A stretch of 64,000 bases of DNA. Source: Planctomycetota bacterium (GTDB lineage: Bacteria > Planctomycetota > UBA8742 > UBA2392). The translations under genes were made by a program, and so were the position numbers. The stretch's first letter is position 1. Each line of letters begins with the position of its first letter. The notes below the pieces were generated by a model that was given only the letters and a program-made list of their open reading frames with translations, had not been told where the DNA came from and searched no databases. Shown here piece by piece: positions 52,157 through 60,674 of this stretch. The stretch is taken from the NCBI GenBank assembly GCA_020848275.1, contig JADLAK010000103.1, positions 62,001-126,000 on the forward strand, written 5' to 3'.

Positions 52157-52666
52157 TCAAAGCTTCTTTGCAAGCACCACGCTGCGGTAGGTTTTGCCGG
52201 GCCACTGGACGTGGTCGACGATTTCGTAGCCGCGGCCCGTGTAGAACGCGATCAGGTAATCCGCACGTTCGCTGGTGTTGCCGACGCAGAATTTGAACCC
52301 GGCAGCCCGGGCACGATCCTCAGCCACGTCCATCAACTTGCGGCCAAGGCCCGTCTTGCGAAAGGGTGGATCAACGGCGAGCTGCGAGGCGTGTGCGCAA
52401 TCCGTGCGGCCGGCTGCCCAAGGCGGCTCGTCTTCGGGACCAAGTTTCACGGTCACTGTGCCGATGAGTTTGCCCTCGGCGACCGCGACAAAGCAATCGC
52501 AGCCTGTGATGCGTTCACGCGTTTTCTCGACGCTCTGGTTGACCGCGGTGTAGTTGAAACCGAGGTCCGCCAGACGTTTGTAGGCGCGGTGCAGCATCGC
52601 CGTCAGCTCTTCCAGCGAGTCGGACGGTTGGAGGGGCCGGATCAGAATCTGGTCGGGTTCAGGCAT
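52157..52666 (-). CDS. GNAT-family N-acetyltransferase
   Basis: 169 residues of the GNAT fold. Motif A, the acetyl-CoA pyrophosphate-binding loop, is LAVDPPFRKTGLGRKLMD; motif B ends with AFYTGRGYEIVDHVQWPG. The N-terminal MLHRAYKRLADLGFNYTAV shows the usual first helices. The substrate is not predictable from sequence. ATG at 52666 is chosen at the start of the conserved domain (PDQILIRPLQPSDS). It stands 24 bp upstream of the OB-fold lipoprotein on the same strand. Confidence 0.88.
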   Translation of the reverse strand: MPEPDQILIRPLQPSDSLEELTAMLHRAYKRLADLGFNYTAVNQSVEKTRERITGCDCFVAVAEGKLIGTVTVKLGPEDEPPWAAGRTDCAHASQLAVDPPFRKTGLGRKLMDVAEDRARAAGFKFCVGNTSERADYLIAFYTGRGYEIVDHVQWPGKTYRSVVLAKKL

Positions 52667-52681
52667 AGGCGTCCCATATCC

Positions 52682-52733
52682 CGCGTCGCGAGTCCCGCGC
52701 CGGGCACGCGACACGAGACTCGACACACGCGAC
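52682..52733. repeat. Text-like imperfect inverted repeat
   Basis: CGCGTCGCGAGTC faces GACTCGACACACGCG in imperfect pairing around a GCCGGGC centre. It lies between the O-methyltransferase stop and the GNAT start. Confidence 0.45.
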
Positions 52734-52742
52734 GTTTTTCAA

Positions 52743-53762
52743 CTACACCGCGACCGCCTCGATCACGCTCACCGGGCTCATGGTCGGCGTGATGCTCGAC
52801 AGTTTCAGGCCCGCGCCTTTGAACAACTCGGCAAAGCGGAATTCCGTGCGTTCGCAGCCGCCCGGCGTCATCGCCAGCATGTTCATGTCCATCAAAAAGG
52901 ATACGTCCGAGCGCACCACTTCAGGCATGAGGATTTCCACGACCGCGACCTTGCCGCCCGGCGCCATCGCTTTGCGGATATTCTTGAGGATGATCGTGCA
53001 GCGCGCGTCGTCCCAGTCATGGATGATGTGTTTAAGGAGATAGCAGTCGCCGCCTTCGGGCACGCTGTCAAAGAAACTGCCGCTCTTGATCTCGACGCGG
53101 TCCTTCACGGCCTTCAGCAACGGCCCGGCGTCCTTAACGACTTCCGGCAGGTCGTAGAGCACTCCCTTGGCGCTGGGCGCGCTCTGCAACACGGTCGCAA
53201 GCAAAAACCCGTGCCCGCCGCCGACATCGACGATCTTCTTGAATCGCTTGAAGTCGTAGGCCTCGGCGACCGCGCTGCCGGTCAGGGACGAAAAGCTGCT
53301 CATGGCCGCGGCGAAGATTTCACCCTCCGCGGGGTTGCGCTTGTAGTAATCGAACACGTTGCCGCCGAGCACCTTCTCGGCGCAGGAAACGCCGTCTTTG
53401 AGCGTCTCCTCAAGCTTGCCCCAAGGCAGCCAGTGCGAAGGCGTCGTGATCATCTCGGCCATCGCGCGCAGGCTGCCCGGGTGGTCCTTGCGCAGGAACT
53501 CGGACACCGGTGTCAACGCGAACGTCCCGGGCTTAGGCTCGGCGAACACGCCCACGCTGGTCAGCGCGCGCAGCAGGCGATGCACCGCCTTTTCTTCGCA
53601 TTTCACGGCCTTGGCGATGTCGGTGTAGTACGTGGGTCCCTTGGCCAACTGGTCGGCGATGCCCAGTTTGGCTGCGCTTGACACGGCCTTGGTGACCATG
53701 AAGCCCATCATCATCTGCATCAGTTGCATCGGGGGCGGGATTTCAGTTCCGGTCGCGGCCAT
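52743..53762 (-). CDS. SAM-dependent O-methyltransferase (acetylserotonin/hydroxyneurosporene type)
   Basis: 339 residues. An N-terminal winged-helix dimerisation domain (CEEKAVHRLLRALTSVGVFA) is followed by the Rossmann methyltransferase domain with the SAM loop DVGGGHG at 179-185, the second acid in VLYDLPEV, and the catalytic-His segment LKHIIHDWDD. The C-terminal GGCERTEFRFAELFKGAGL is typical of the family that includes CrtF and plant O-methyltransferases. The substrate is a phenol, a hydroxy-carotenoid or a polyketide; the neighbourhood does not help. ATG at 53762 has AGGAGAAC. Confidence 0.9.
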   Translation of the reverse strand: MAATGTEIPPPMQLMQMMMGFMVTKAVSSAAKLGIADQLAKGPTYYTDIAKAVKCEEKAVHRLLRALTSVGVFAEPKPGTFALTPVSEFLRKDHPGSLRAMAEMITTPSHWLPWGKLEETLKDGVSCAEKVLGGNVFDYYKRNPAEGEIFAAAMSSFSSLTGSAVAEAYDFKRFKKIVDVGGGHGFLLATVLQSAPSAKGVLYDLPEVVKDAGPLLKAVKDRVEIKSGSFFDSVPEGGDCYLLKHIIHDWDDARCTIILKNIRKAMAPGGKVAVVEILMPEVVRSDVSFLMDMNMLAMTPGGCERTEFRFAELFKGAGLKLSSITPTMSPVSVIEAVAV

Positions 53763-53839
53763 GGTCGTTCTCCTCAAGGATTTTGGATGACAATAAATTG
53801 CCGCCGCAAGTCGGGAAAGACATGCCGCCAAAGCCGCCA

Positions 53840-53868
53840 AAACAAAGGGCCCGGCAATCGCCGGGCCC
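53840..53868 (-). terminator. Rho-independent terminator of the ATPase-PIN pair
   Basis: On the minus strand, a 9-bp stem GGGCCCGGC / GCCGGGCCC with loop GATT, then TTTGTTTT, 16 bp after the PIN-like stop at 53884. Confidence 0.88.
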
Positions 53869-53883
53869 TATAACCCATGTACG

Positions 53884-54438
53884 CTAAAAAAATCTGATCG
53901 CTTCGCCCGGTATCGGGCCGCCATTCAACCATTCATTTAATTCAATTCGATCGCCCTCCGGACTAATAATGCTCAGTCCTTTGAGTTCGGGAACGTCGTC
54001 GACGACTCCAACTAGGTGATTCCAAACGCGTTGGTCGACTGAAATGACCATCTTTTCCGCGATAAGCGCCGCTTCCACTAAACAGGTATCTTTTCTGACC
54101 AATGCCAAAATCGCGGTTTGTTGCGGTTCATCGCCCGCATGTTTTTCGGCAAGAGGTTGTTCGATTCGAGCAGCCAGTAGTTCAGCATTCTCAAATTCCT
54201 TAACTATCACCTTTTTTCGACCATACATCTGGATCAGCCACTTTGCGGTGAAGCCGCTTCGGTGGGGCCTCCATTCCTCTAGTAAGCGAGGAACAAAGGC
54301 GATCTGATGAGAAATCGCCAAGATACCCTGCAAGATGTCCCTACAAGAGATTGCACGGGTACTCGTTTCGTTATGCCCTGCGGACTGAGCAACGCACGAA
54401 TCCACAACAAGAACCATTGAACGGGTTTGAGCGGTCAC
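53884..54438 (-). CDS. PIN-like protein, partner of an AAA ATPase
   Basis: 184 residues. The opening MVLVVDSCVAQSAG, an Asp at residue 13, Glu54/55 in PRLLEEW, Asp103 in AGDEPQQTAI and Asp135 in ISVDQRVW give the order of acidic residues expected of a PIN-domain nuclease. The GTG start at 54438 overlaps the ATPase stop as GTGA, so the two are translated together. The pair resembles two-gene immune systems in which an ABC-like or OLD-like ATPase holds a nuclease or toxin in check. This role is inferred from layout only. The base composition is more AT-rich than in the flanking genes. Confidence 0.7.
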   Translation of the reverse strand: MTAQTRSMVLVVDSCVAQSAGHNETSTRAISCRDILQGILAISHQIAFVPRLLEEWRPHRSGFTAKWLIQMYGRKKVIVKEFENAELLAARIEQPLAEKHAGDEPQQTAILALVRKDTCLVEAALIAEKMVISVDQRVWNHLVGVVDDVPELKGLSIISPEGDRIELNEWLNGGPIPGEAIRFF

Positions 54439-55826
54439 ATCTTTTTCCGGATGAGTCGCCTCTCAACGGCGTCCAAATAGTCCTGCTGGAGTTGTAGCTC
54501 CACTTGGCCAAAGTCCTCGGGCCAATCCCCGAAGGCGCCTTCCGAGTCTAGGTTTGAGGAACGAACTTCAGACGTGCCGTCTTCTTCTGAGCGCGTAAAC
54601 CAATGCAATTTGACAATCCCGGGATCCAGCATCCCTTGAGCGATTAAGGTCCTAAGCGACAGCAGAAGAATTGAACTGTGTGTTTCAGCAACTACTCGAA
54701 CACCTCGGCGGGCCGCGTCTGCAAGGACAACGGCTAGCGCTTTTTGAGCACGCGGATGTAAGTGGATCTCCGGTTGCTCGATGTAAACCAGCGTACCGGG
54801 GCTAGCAACCAGAAGCGCAACAATGACCGGAAGAACCTGAGATAATCCAAATCCGACGTCGGCAATACTCACCAAATCTTTCGCGCCGCCAGCGCGCGAC
54901 CGTGAAGTACGTCCAACTTGTAACTCGATTTTCGTTGCATCCACGTATTTAGTGGCAATTTTCCACGTAAGACCAAGTTCATTTAATGCGGAATTCAACT
55001 CATCGAGTCTGTTGTTCGGGGACGACTCCCACTCCTGAACAAGTCCCGCGACATAGTTTTCGAAAGTCCCTGGAAACAGCGGACCCGTTGCGGACTTGAC
55101 GTACGACCGACCGGGGTTTCCTCGCAGCCCTGGGACGTGAATAATACCGCGCAGTAGGTCCGCAACGCCCCCCTCCATCGGGCCAGTGCCAAATGCGTCC
55201 GGGCTCAACATCAAGCCGCTATTCGCGTCCTTAACGGTCAACAAAAAGCGCTCGCGATGGACTTGTGGTACGATGTTTTGTTGTTTGGGCCAAATCGCCT
55301 TTACGACATCGGTGCCCAACCGATCTGGAACCTTCGCCAACTCGTCCGCCCCCATCGATCGAAAAATCCGGGTCGCAGGCCCATCGCCGTCACGATATTC
55401 AGATTCTTCGACATCCACCGACTTCTTTGGACGTGCAACAAATGTGGTACGCAGGGATGTATTTCTAAACTGCGTGGAACTAGTTGGTCTGTTCGGCGCA
55501 TTAGCATCGGTAAAGTCAAAAGTTTCAATTTGCTCTACTGCAGCAATACGAACCGCAAATTTGGATACAGACTTTCGCAGCTGCCGTGACAAAAATTGAG
55601 ATGGGTCCGTGTAACGCACATTCGGGCCATCCAAGAGCAAGGATCCCGGATCAAAGGTGGCTTCTAGCGTTTGCTTGAGCAGCAACAACGGCTGCATCGC
55701 GCTGGATTTACCGGCGCTGTTTGCACCGGCAATTATTGTCAACGGACGAATGTCTATCGTCGTTTTCTCGCGCAACGATTTGAAGCCTTCGATCTCAATT
55801 CGATTTATTCCCGGCAGGTCGCTCAT
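54435..55826 (-). CDS. AAA ATPase of the ABC/OLD-like (AAA_15/AAA_21) type
   Basis: 463 residues. The first strand INRIEIEGFKSLREKTTIDI and Walker A GANSAGKS at 34-41 are typical of SMC-, RecF- and OLD-like ATPases. The insertion domain (about 60-310) is variable. The ABC signature is near VSIADVGFGLSQVLPVIVAL, and Walker B with catalytic Glu is VYIEQPEIHLHP, followed by VVAETHSSILLLSLR. There is no TOPRIM nuclease domain, so the nuclease activity would come from the overlapping PIN-like gene. ATG at 55826. It stands 44 bp downstream from the ahcY stop. Transfer is likely from its more AT-rich codon use. Confidence 0.85.
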   Translation of the reverse strand: MSDLPGINRIEIEGFKSLREKTTIDIRPLTIIAGANSAGKSSAMQPLLLLKQTLEATFDPGSLLLDGPNVRYTDPSQFLSRQLRKSVSKFAVRIAAVEQIETFDFTDANAPNRPTSSTQFRNTSLRTTFVARPKKSVDVEESEYRDGDGPATRIFRSMGADELAKVPDRLGTDVVKAIWPKQQNIVPQVHRERFLLTVKDANSGLMLSPDAFGTGPMEGGVADLLRGIIHVPGLRGNPGRSYVKSATGPLFPGTFENYVAGLVQEWESSPNNRLDELNSALNELGLTWKIATKYVDATKIELQVGRTSRSRAGGAKDLVSIADVGFGLSQVLPVIVALLVASPGTLVYIEQPEIHLHPRAQKALAVVLADAARRGVRVVAETHSSILLLSLRTLIAQGMLDPGIVKLHWFTRSEEDGTSEVRSSNLDSEGAFGDWPEDFGQVELQLQQDYLDAVERRLIRKKM

Positions 55827-55870
55827 CCCAAATCGCCTTGCTTTGTCCTAGCCGCACAAAACCTGTCGGA

Positions 55871-57187
55871 TTACGTTCCTTCGTTCCAGGAGGCCATGTA
55901 CTTCTCTTGCTCGGCCGTGAGCACGTCGATCTTGTGGCCCATGGTCTCGAGCTTCAGCTTGGCGACCCACTGGTCGATTTCCTTGGGAAGCTGGTGGACG
56001 CGCACATCGAGCTTGCCCTTGTTCTTCACGGCGTACTCGCTGGCAAGCGCCTGCACCGCAAAGCTCATGTCCATCACGCTCGCCGGGTGGCCCTCCGCGC
56101 TCGCAAGGTTGATCAGGCGGCCTTCGCCCAGCACGTAAATCTTGCGGCCGTCCTTGAGCGTGAACTCTTCGACGTACTCGCGCACCTGGCGGCGGCTCTT
56201 GGCGATCTTCGCCAGGCCCTCGAGGTTGAGCTCGACGTTGAAATGCCCGCTGTTGGCGACAATCGCTCCGTCCTTCATCTTCTCGAAGTGGTGCGTGTCG
56301 ATCACGTGCTTGTTGCCCGTCAGCGTGCAGAACACATCGCCCTTGGTTGCGGCGTGTTCAATAGTGGTCACGTGGAAGCCGTCCATCACCGCCTCAATGG
56401 CGCGCAGCGGATCAACCTCGCACACGATCACGTTGGCGCCCAGGCCCTTGGCGCGCGTGGCGAAGCCGCGGCCGCACCAGCCGTAGCCGCTGACGACCAC
56501 CGTCTTGCCCGCGAGCAGGACGTTGGTGGCGCGGATGATGCCGTCGATGGTGCTCTGGCCCGTGCCGTAGCGGTTGTCGAACATGTGCTTGCAGTTCGCG
56601 TCGTTCACCGCGATCACCGGGAATTTTAGAACTTTGTCTTTCTCCATTGCACGCAGGCGAATGATGCCCGTGGTCGTCTCTTCCATGCTGCCAATCACGT
56701 TGGCGGCAAGTTCCTTGCGCTTGGTCAGCACCACGGTCACGAGGTCCGCCCCGTCGTCCATGGTCAGATTCGGCTTTTCATCCAGCACGGCCATCAGGTG
56801 CTTGTAGTAGGTGCTCTTTTCGCCTTCGCTGTCTTCGCCCTTAATGGCGTAGGTCGGCACGCCGTATTCGAGGCTGAGCGCCGCGGCGACGTCGTCCTGC
56901 GTCGAAAGCGGGTTGGAGGCGCACAGGTGAACCTTGGCGCCGCCAGCTTTAAGTGTCCGAACAAGGTTTGCCGTTTCACTGGTGACGTGCAGGCAGCACG
57001 CCATGGTGTAACCCTTGAGCGGCTGCTCCTTCTCAAAGCGCTTCTTGATCGCGCGCAGGACCGGCATGTCGCGTTCGGCCCATTCAATGCGCGCGATGCC
57101 TTTTTCCTTCAGGCTCGCGTCCTTGAAGTCACCCTTTACGGTCGTTTTCGCAGCAGTCACCTTCGCTGTCGCAGTCTTCGTGGCCAT
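55871..57187 (-). CDS. ahcY: Adenosylhomocysteinase
   Basis: 438 residues. The enzyme hydrolyses S-adenosylhomocysteine to adenosine and homocysteine, keeping methylation running. Clear landmarks are [20 protein letters not shown] at the start, [14 protein letters not shown], the substrate-binding [32 protein letters not shown] (with the invariant Asn-Arg-Tyr-Gly) and the NAD-binding loop [15 protein letters not shown]. The C-terminus is [10 protein letters not shown] rather than the usual KPDHYRY, as in many bacterial forms with a shorter tail. ATG at 57187. No SAH riboswitch was found in the 115-bp leader. Confidence 0.95.
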   Translation of the reverse strand: MATKTATAKVTAAKTTVKGDFKDASLKEKGIARIEWAERDMPVLRAIKKRFEKEQPLKGYTMACCLHVTSETANLVRTLKAGGAKVHLCASNPLSTQDDVAAALSLEYGVPTYAIKGEDSEGEKSTYYKHLMAVLDEKPNLTMDDGADLVTVVLTKRKELAANVIGSMEETTTGIIRLRAMEKDKVLKFPVIAVNDANCKHMFDNRYGTGQSTIDGIIRATNVLLAGKTVVVSGYGWCGRGFATRAKGLGANVIVCEVDPLRAIEAVMDGFHVTTIEHAATKGDVFCTLTGNKHVIDTHHFEKMKDGAIVANSGHFNVELNLEGLAKIAKSRRQVREYVEEFTLKDGRKIYVLGEGRLINLASAEGHPASVMDMSFAVQALASEYAVKNKGKLDVRVHQLPKEIDQWVAKLKLETMGHKIDVLTAEQEKYMASWNEGT

Positions 57188-57211
57188 GATCGTCCTTGTT
57201 GTCCTAAAATT

Positions 57212-57300
57212 GTGGGGGCGAGGTGCGCCTCGCCACTACGGGTTTAACTGGTTGCGGGCCATTGGCAAGGAACTATCTCGCGGACGACACGCCCGCGGGC
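57212..57300. repeat. Hairpins in the ahcY leader
   Basis: GGCGAGG-TGCG-CCTCGCC (57217-57234), flanked by GTGG and CCAC, and a second stem of 8 bp near 57270-57292 (CGCGGACG / CGCCCGCG with one G-T pair). They recall the arms of the multi-hairpin elements but no outer stem was found. Termination of the upstream gene is an alternative role. Confidence 0.45.
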
Positions 57301-57302
57301 CT

Positions 57303-58202
57303 TTACTCGGGCTTGCCTGACAACTTGTCCGAAGGAGCTTTTGCGAAGTCGGACGCCTCTGTGGCAACGGGAGGCGCGTAGAGCGGCAACCCGAGCGCAG
57401 GGTGAAAGCCCGGTACCAGCGAATCTTTGTACTTCGCGGCATTTTCAAGGTACTCGCGCGTCTTGGGCCGCGTCATCGAAAACAGCAGCAGCAGGTCGAT
57501 CACTAACGTTATCAATACCGTAAGAACGACACTGACCGCGCCGCTGATTTTCATGATGCCGCTCATCTGGCCCATGATTTCCTCGACTTCGCGCTGCCGC
57601 GCGGCTTTGCGCTCAGCCGCTGCCGTTTTCTCGGCCTCGGTCATGGTGCTCGCTTCCCTTTCGTACTTCGCGCTGGCCTTATCCATCTGGCGCTTCATCG
57701 TATTGCGCATCATTTCTTCGTAGGCGGGCATGACCGAGTTAATCTGGTTCAGCATCTCGTAGCCCGTAAGCGGCACTGACAGAAGCAGCAACGCACCGAG
57801 GACTAACGCCAGCACCCGGCCTGAAGGACGCGAACGCAGCAGTTGAATCGACGCTGCAAAGCAAATTACCGTGACGACGCTCGACGCCGCCAGGTTCGCC
57901 CAAAAGCTGAAACTTGCGAGTTCGCTGGCGATCAATTTCTTGGTCAGGACGTTCATCTCGTCCAGCAGTTCGGGGTCCATGCCTGGCATGGTTGGCATGC
58001 TCTTAAGGTCGAAGCCGCCGCTCAGTGCAATCGTAATGCTGCCGCCGACGTTCACCGCCGAAAACAGCGCCCCGATCAGCAACAGTATCCCCCACACCTT
58101 CACCGCCGTACCACCCTGGCGTTTCATGACCATTTCGCCTGCAAACGGCGGGGGGCTGCCTTTGGGCGGCGGCACGGCAGCAGGTTTGGCGGCGGGTTCC
58201 AT
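57303..58202 (-). CDS. Hypothetical membrane protein with four helices
   Basis: 299 residues. A Pro-rich N-terminus is followed by hydrophobic helices at about 35-60, 97-117, 125-147 and 220-247. Between the third and fourth lies a charged helical segment (MMRNTMKRQMDKASAKYERE) of about 60 residues. The family was not recognised. ATG at 58202 is the first good start. It is divergent from the small protein gene at 58386, with 183 bp between them. Confidence 0.72.
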   Translation of the reverse strand: MEPAAKPAAVPPPKGSPPPFAGEMVMKRQGGTAVKVWGILLLIGALFSAVNVGGSITIALSGGFDLKSMPTMPGMDPELLDEMNVLTKKLIASELASFSFWANLAASSVVTVICFAASIQLLRSRPSGRVLALVLGALLLLSVPLTGYEMLNQINSVMPAYEEMMRNTMKRQMDKASAKYEREASTMTEAEKTAAAERKAARQREVEEIMGQMSGIMKISGAVSVVLTVLITLVIDLLLLFSMTRPKTREYLENAAKYKDSLVPGFHPALGLPLYAPPVATEASDFAKAPSDKLSGKPE

Positions 58203-58316
58203 GGCGACAGAGTAGTTGCGATTGCAGGACCGGGAATTGAAAACAGCAGTGGTTTGTGTAATGCGGCGGGATTCTCTATTCCACTAGCCCCAGTATGTCA
58301 GTTACAATACGTCAAA

Positions 58317-58341
58317 GACATATCGTTCCTTACGATTTGTC
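58317..58341. promoter_or_regulatory. Operator-like inverted repeat
   Basis: GACATATCGT-TCCTT-ACGATTTGTC pairs at 9 of 10 positions. It lies in the divergent gap, just upstream of the candidate promoter of the small protein gene. Confidence 0.45.
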
Positions 58342-58350
58342 ATTATCACA

Positions 58351-58379
58351 TTGAGCATCGGTTGCCTGTCCATTATAGA
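58351..58379 (+). promoter_or_regulatory. Candidate promoter of the small protein and beta-propeller genes
   Basis: TTGAGC (58351-58356), 17 bp, TATAGA (58374-58379). Only six bases separate the -10 from the ATG at 58386, so the mRNA may be leaderless. Confidence 0.45.
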
Positions 58380-58385
58380 GGCAGC

Positions 58386-58643
58386 ATGGTTGATGACGCA
58401 CATCGTAAGTACTATACCGGTCTCTCCCCCGAAGAGCGGATGTTGTTGGTCTTGCGTGACGAGCTATATGCAGGCTCGTGGGACAAGATGGTCGAAGATT
58501 TAAAGAACCGCCTCAAAGGCCGTCCTTACATCTTCAAGCTTGTCGCCCGCATCGAAGAGGACTTGGCGCGCATCGAGACGCTGCGCAGTTACGAGGCCAA
58601 GCACAAGATCAACCTCCAGGAATACGCCTCAGGAGAAGTTTAA
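58386..58643 (+). CDS. Small hypothetical protein
   Basis: 85 residues, highly helical and charged. LSPEERMLLVLRDELYAGSWDKM and IEEDLARIETLRSYEAKHKINL (each only partly quoted: LSPEERMLLVLRDELYAG, IEEDLARIETLRSYEA) suggest a small alpha-helical bundle or coiled coil. No signal peptide. ATG at 58386 was chosen because the frame before it is not conserved-looking; the GTG or ATG further upstream would cover the operator. The stop overlaps the ATG of the beta-propeller gene as TAATG, with AGGAGAAG inside this ORF, so the two are coupled. Confidence 0.72.
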   Translation: MVDDAHRKYYTGLSPEERMLLVLRDELYAGSWDKMVEDLKNRLKGRPYIFKLVARIEEDLARIETLRSYEAKHKINLQEYASGEV

Positions 58644-60220
58644 TGTCCCAGTTCAAGGCGACGTTTCGCGGCTTGCCGCCGCACGTCGGCACCCCTGTCG
58701 TTCGCATCGGCGTAGCCGTCCTGGCATTTGCGTTGCTCTCTGCCTGCGGCAACCAGCAACGCGCGCGCGTGGTTGACACCATTGCGCCGGACCCGACCGT
58801 CCGCCAGCCCATCGATTATTACCAGGCGCAGTTGATCGAGCTTCCACTGCGCATGAAGTACTACGACCTCGCGGGCGCCCAGCGCAGCGACCCGGTCGTG
58901 ATCCGCGAGATGCACGTGCTGCACGATGACGTGCGCGACGAAATTCTGGTCGTTGACTGGGATCGCGGTCGCCATCACCTCTGGAGTATCGACCCCTACG
59001 ACTTCAAGCTGCACTGGCGCACGCCCATCGAAAAACGCGTCGATTACGACCCGCTGGCGACGTCGAAGTACGTGTTCCTGATGAACTCCGCGGGCGACTA
59101 CCAGGCCTTTGACCGCCAGAGCGGCCCGCGCACCGACGAGTCGCGCCTTGTCTCGATGGGCAAGTTCGGCACGGGCGTTTTCCCCAGCGCCCAGCCCGCC
59201 TTCAACGACACGCACCTGTTTGTGCCCGCCACCAACGCCAACTCGATGCGCGGCCTCTCGATGTTGACGGGCCCTCGCGGCGTCGGCAGCGAAAGCTGGA
59301 CCTTCCCCGAAGTCGGCCAGGCCGGCGAGTTGAATTTTTACCAGATCTCGCTACGCCCCGCGGCTGATGGCGAGACCGTGGTGTTCAACAACAACAACAA
59401 TCACCTGTACATGGTCAGCGCCTCGGATGGCGAGTTCCGCGCTGCGCCGTTCCTTGAGCGCCGCTCACGCACGCCCCCGGTGATCCGCGACGACCTCGTG
59501 TTCGTGGGCTCTGACACCGGCCAGGTTTTCGCCTGGCTGAAGTCCGGCGAGTCGGCCTTTATCTTCAACGTGCCGGGCATTCCCTACGGCGAAATCTTCG
59601 TGCAGGACAAATGGATTTTCGTCCACACTATGGAAGTTTACGACAAGCGCGTGCCAAACCCGGAAGGCAGCGGCACACGCATGGTTGCGGCGACGCGCCC
59701 CGGCAAACTCTGCGCCTTCCGCTACGAGGTGCAGGAAGTCGAAACCCCGGTGCTCGATGGCGAGGGCAAGCCCGTCACGGACGACACCGGCAAGGTGCGC
59801 ATGACCAAGGATTTGCCGATTGTGAAGGCGATCGACGGCGACCCGACCACGCGGGACATCATCGACCCGATCTGGACCCTGCCGGACATGGGCCAGGAAG
59901 TGCTGATGAAAAACGGCAACCAGCTTTATGTGCTGTACGAGGAGAAGGAAAAGGCATTCACCGAGCGCGAACTTTCGAAGCTCAGGCTCGACGGCCGCAT
60001 CGTGCGCGCCGAGGAACAGTGGCACACGACAAATCGGCAGTTGAAGATCCTGAACGTCAACGACGGCAAGCTGCTGCGCCCGGACTGGAACTTCAACCTC
60101 GCCGAGTTCGCCTTTGTAAAGGGCAGCATGTGGAACAAAGACCGCGCGCTGTATTTCGCGACGCAGGACGGTTACGTGTTTCGCATGTACGCCAGCGGCG
60201 GCTCCGCCGGCGGGAACTAA
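58643..60220 (+). CDS. PQQ-like beta-propeller lipoprotein
   Basis: 525 residues. The signal peptide ends at a lipobox LLSAC (Cys35). The remainder is made of beta-propeller-like blades with Trp/Asp turns (DEILVVDWDRGRHHLWSIDP, VFLMNSAGDYQAFDRQSG, DLVFVGSDTGQVFAWLKSGE, RALYFATQDGYVFRMYASGG). This is the PQQ-like repeat fold; no PQQ ligands of alcohol dehydrogenases are seen, so a scaffold role like that of BamB is more likely than catalysis. Two unusual insertions occur between blades at about 345-400. It follows a small protein gene by translational coupling. Confidence 0.82.
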   Translation: MSQFKATFRGLPPHVGTPVVRIGVAVLAFALLSACGNQQRARVVDTIAPDPTVRQPIDYYQAQLIELPLRMKYYDLAGAQRSDPVVIREMHVLHDDVRDEILVVDWDRGRHHLWSIDPYDFKLHWRTPIEKRVDYDPLATSKYVFLMNSAGDYQAFDRQSGPRTDESRLVSMGKFGTGVFPSAQPAFNDTHLFVPATNANSMRGLSMLTGPRGVGSESWTFPEVGQAGELNFYQISLRPAADGETVVFNNNNNHLYMVSASDGEFRAAPFLERRSRTPPVIRDDLVFVGSDTGQVFAWLKSGESAFIFNVPGIPYGEIFVQDKWIFVHTMEVYDKRVPNPEGSGTRMVAATRPGKLCAFRYEVQEVETPVLDGEGKPVTDDTGKVRMTKDLPIVKAIDGDPTTRDIIDPIWTLPDMGQEVLMKNGNQLYVLYEEKEKAFTERELSKLRLDGRIVRAEEQWHTTNRQLKILNVNDGKLLRPDWNFNLAEFAFVKGSMWNKDRALYFATQDGYVFRMYASGGSAGGN

Positions 60221-60227
60221 CATAAGA

Positions 60228-60299
60228 GCCGCGCGTGGCGACCGAAGGGAGCGTCGCCGCAGAAAATGCTCCAGTGGAGCATTTTCAAGGCAAAGCGGC
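60228..60299. repeat. Multi-hairpin element closed by an outer stem (two arms)
   Basis: Outer stem GCCGC (60228-60232) / GCGGC (60295-60299) encloses GTGGCGAC / GTCGCCGC (60235-60260, one G-T pair, 10-nt loop) and AAAATGCTCC-AGT-GGAGCATTTT (60263-60285). The second arm ends in a short T-run and can end transcription of the beta-propeller gene. Confidence 0.7.
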
Positions 60300-60321
60300 C
60301 CGGTTGCAACCATCACGATCA

Positions 60322-60355
60322 AAACGGGGCTCGCACTCGCGAGCCCCGTTTGTTT
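60322..60355 (+). terminator. Rho-independent terminator of the beta-propeller gene
   Basis: A perfect 13-bp stem AAACGGGGCTCGC / GCGAGCCCCGTTT (ACTC loop), then GTTTC. The stem with flanking As and Ts would also work on the minus strand. Confidence 0.9.
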
Positions 60356-60431
60356 CGTAACCTGGGTCCACGACCTCTGCCTCGATGCCTGTGCCTATTT
60401 CAGTAGGTGCTAACTCTAGTCGGTCGAAGGT

Positions 60432-60454
60432 AAAGGTCTGTCATGCCAGACTTT
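60432..60454 (+). promoter_or_regulatory. Candidate controller-protein operator (C-box-like)
   Basis: AAAGGTCTG-TCATGC-CAGACTTT is a near-perfect dyad with GTCT/AGAC half-sites that ends 4 bp before the controller gene start. A second dyad GACTT-N11-AAGTC (60449-60469) spans the start codon. Autoregulation at such sites is usual for controller genes of restriction-modification systems. Confidence 0.55.
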
Positions 60455-60458
60455 CGCT

Positions 60459-60674
60459 GTGCGCAAGTCAATCCAAAACACTGTTGGCCAGCGAATCCGA
60501 GCCGTTCGCGAAAGCCTGGGACTCACGCAGGAGCAATTGGCTGACCGGTGCAAATGCCACCGCACCTACGTGGGCATGGTCGAACGGGCCGAAAAGAACA
60601 TCTCGGTACTAGCCCTGTCCAAATTTGCCAGCGCGCTCAAGACAACGATGTCCAAACTTTTGGAGGGGCTATGA
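60459..60674 (+). CDS. XRE-family controller protein of a restriction-modification system
   Basis: 71 residues, one HTH_3/XRE helix-turn-helix domain spanning about residues 8-66 (GQRIRAVRESLGLTQEQLAD ... ISVLALSKFASALKT). The stop overlaps the endonuclease ATG as ATGA. Controller proteins of this size delay restriction until the methylase has modified the genome. The GTG start at 60459 has a poor ribosome-binding site; controller mRNAs are often leaderless. Confidence 0.88.
   Translation: MRKSIQNTVGQRIRAVRESLGLTQEQLADRCKCHRTYVGMVERAEKNISVLALSKFASALKTTMSKLLEGL

Noticed and set aside
53019..53681. A 220-codon plus-strand frame opposite the O-methyltransferase
   Set aside because: Antisense shadow of a well-supported gene with motif I and the catalytic His in the other strand.
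57188..57302. Possible SAH riboswitch in the ahcY leader
   Set aside because: The leader has two hairpins, but the conserved core I would expect for SAH riboswitches is not visible and spacing does not fit.
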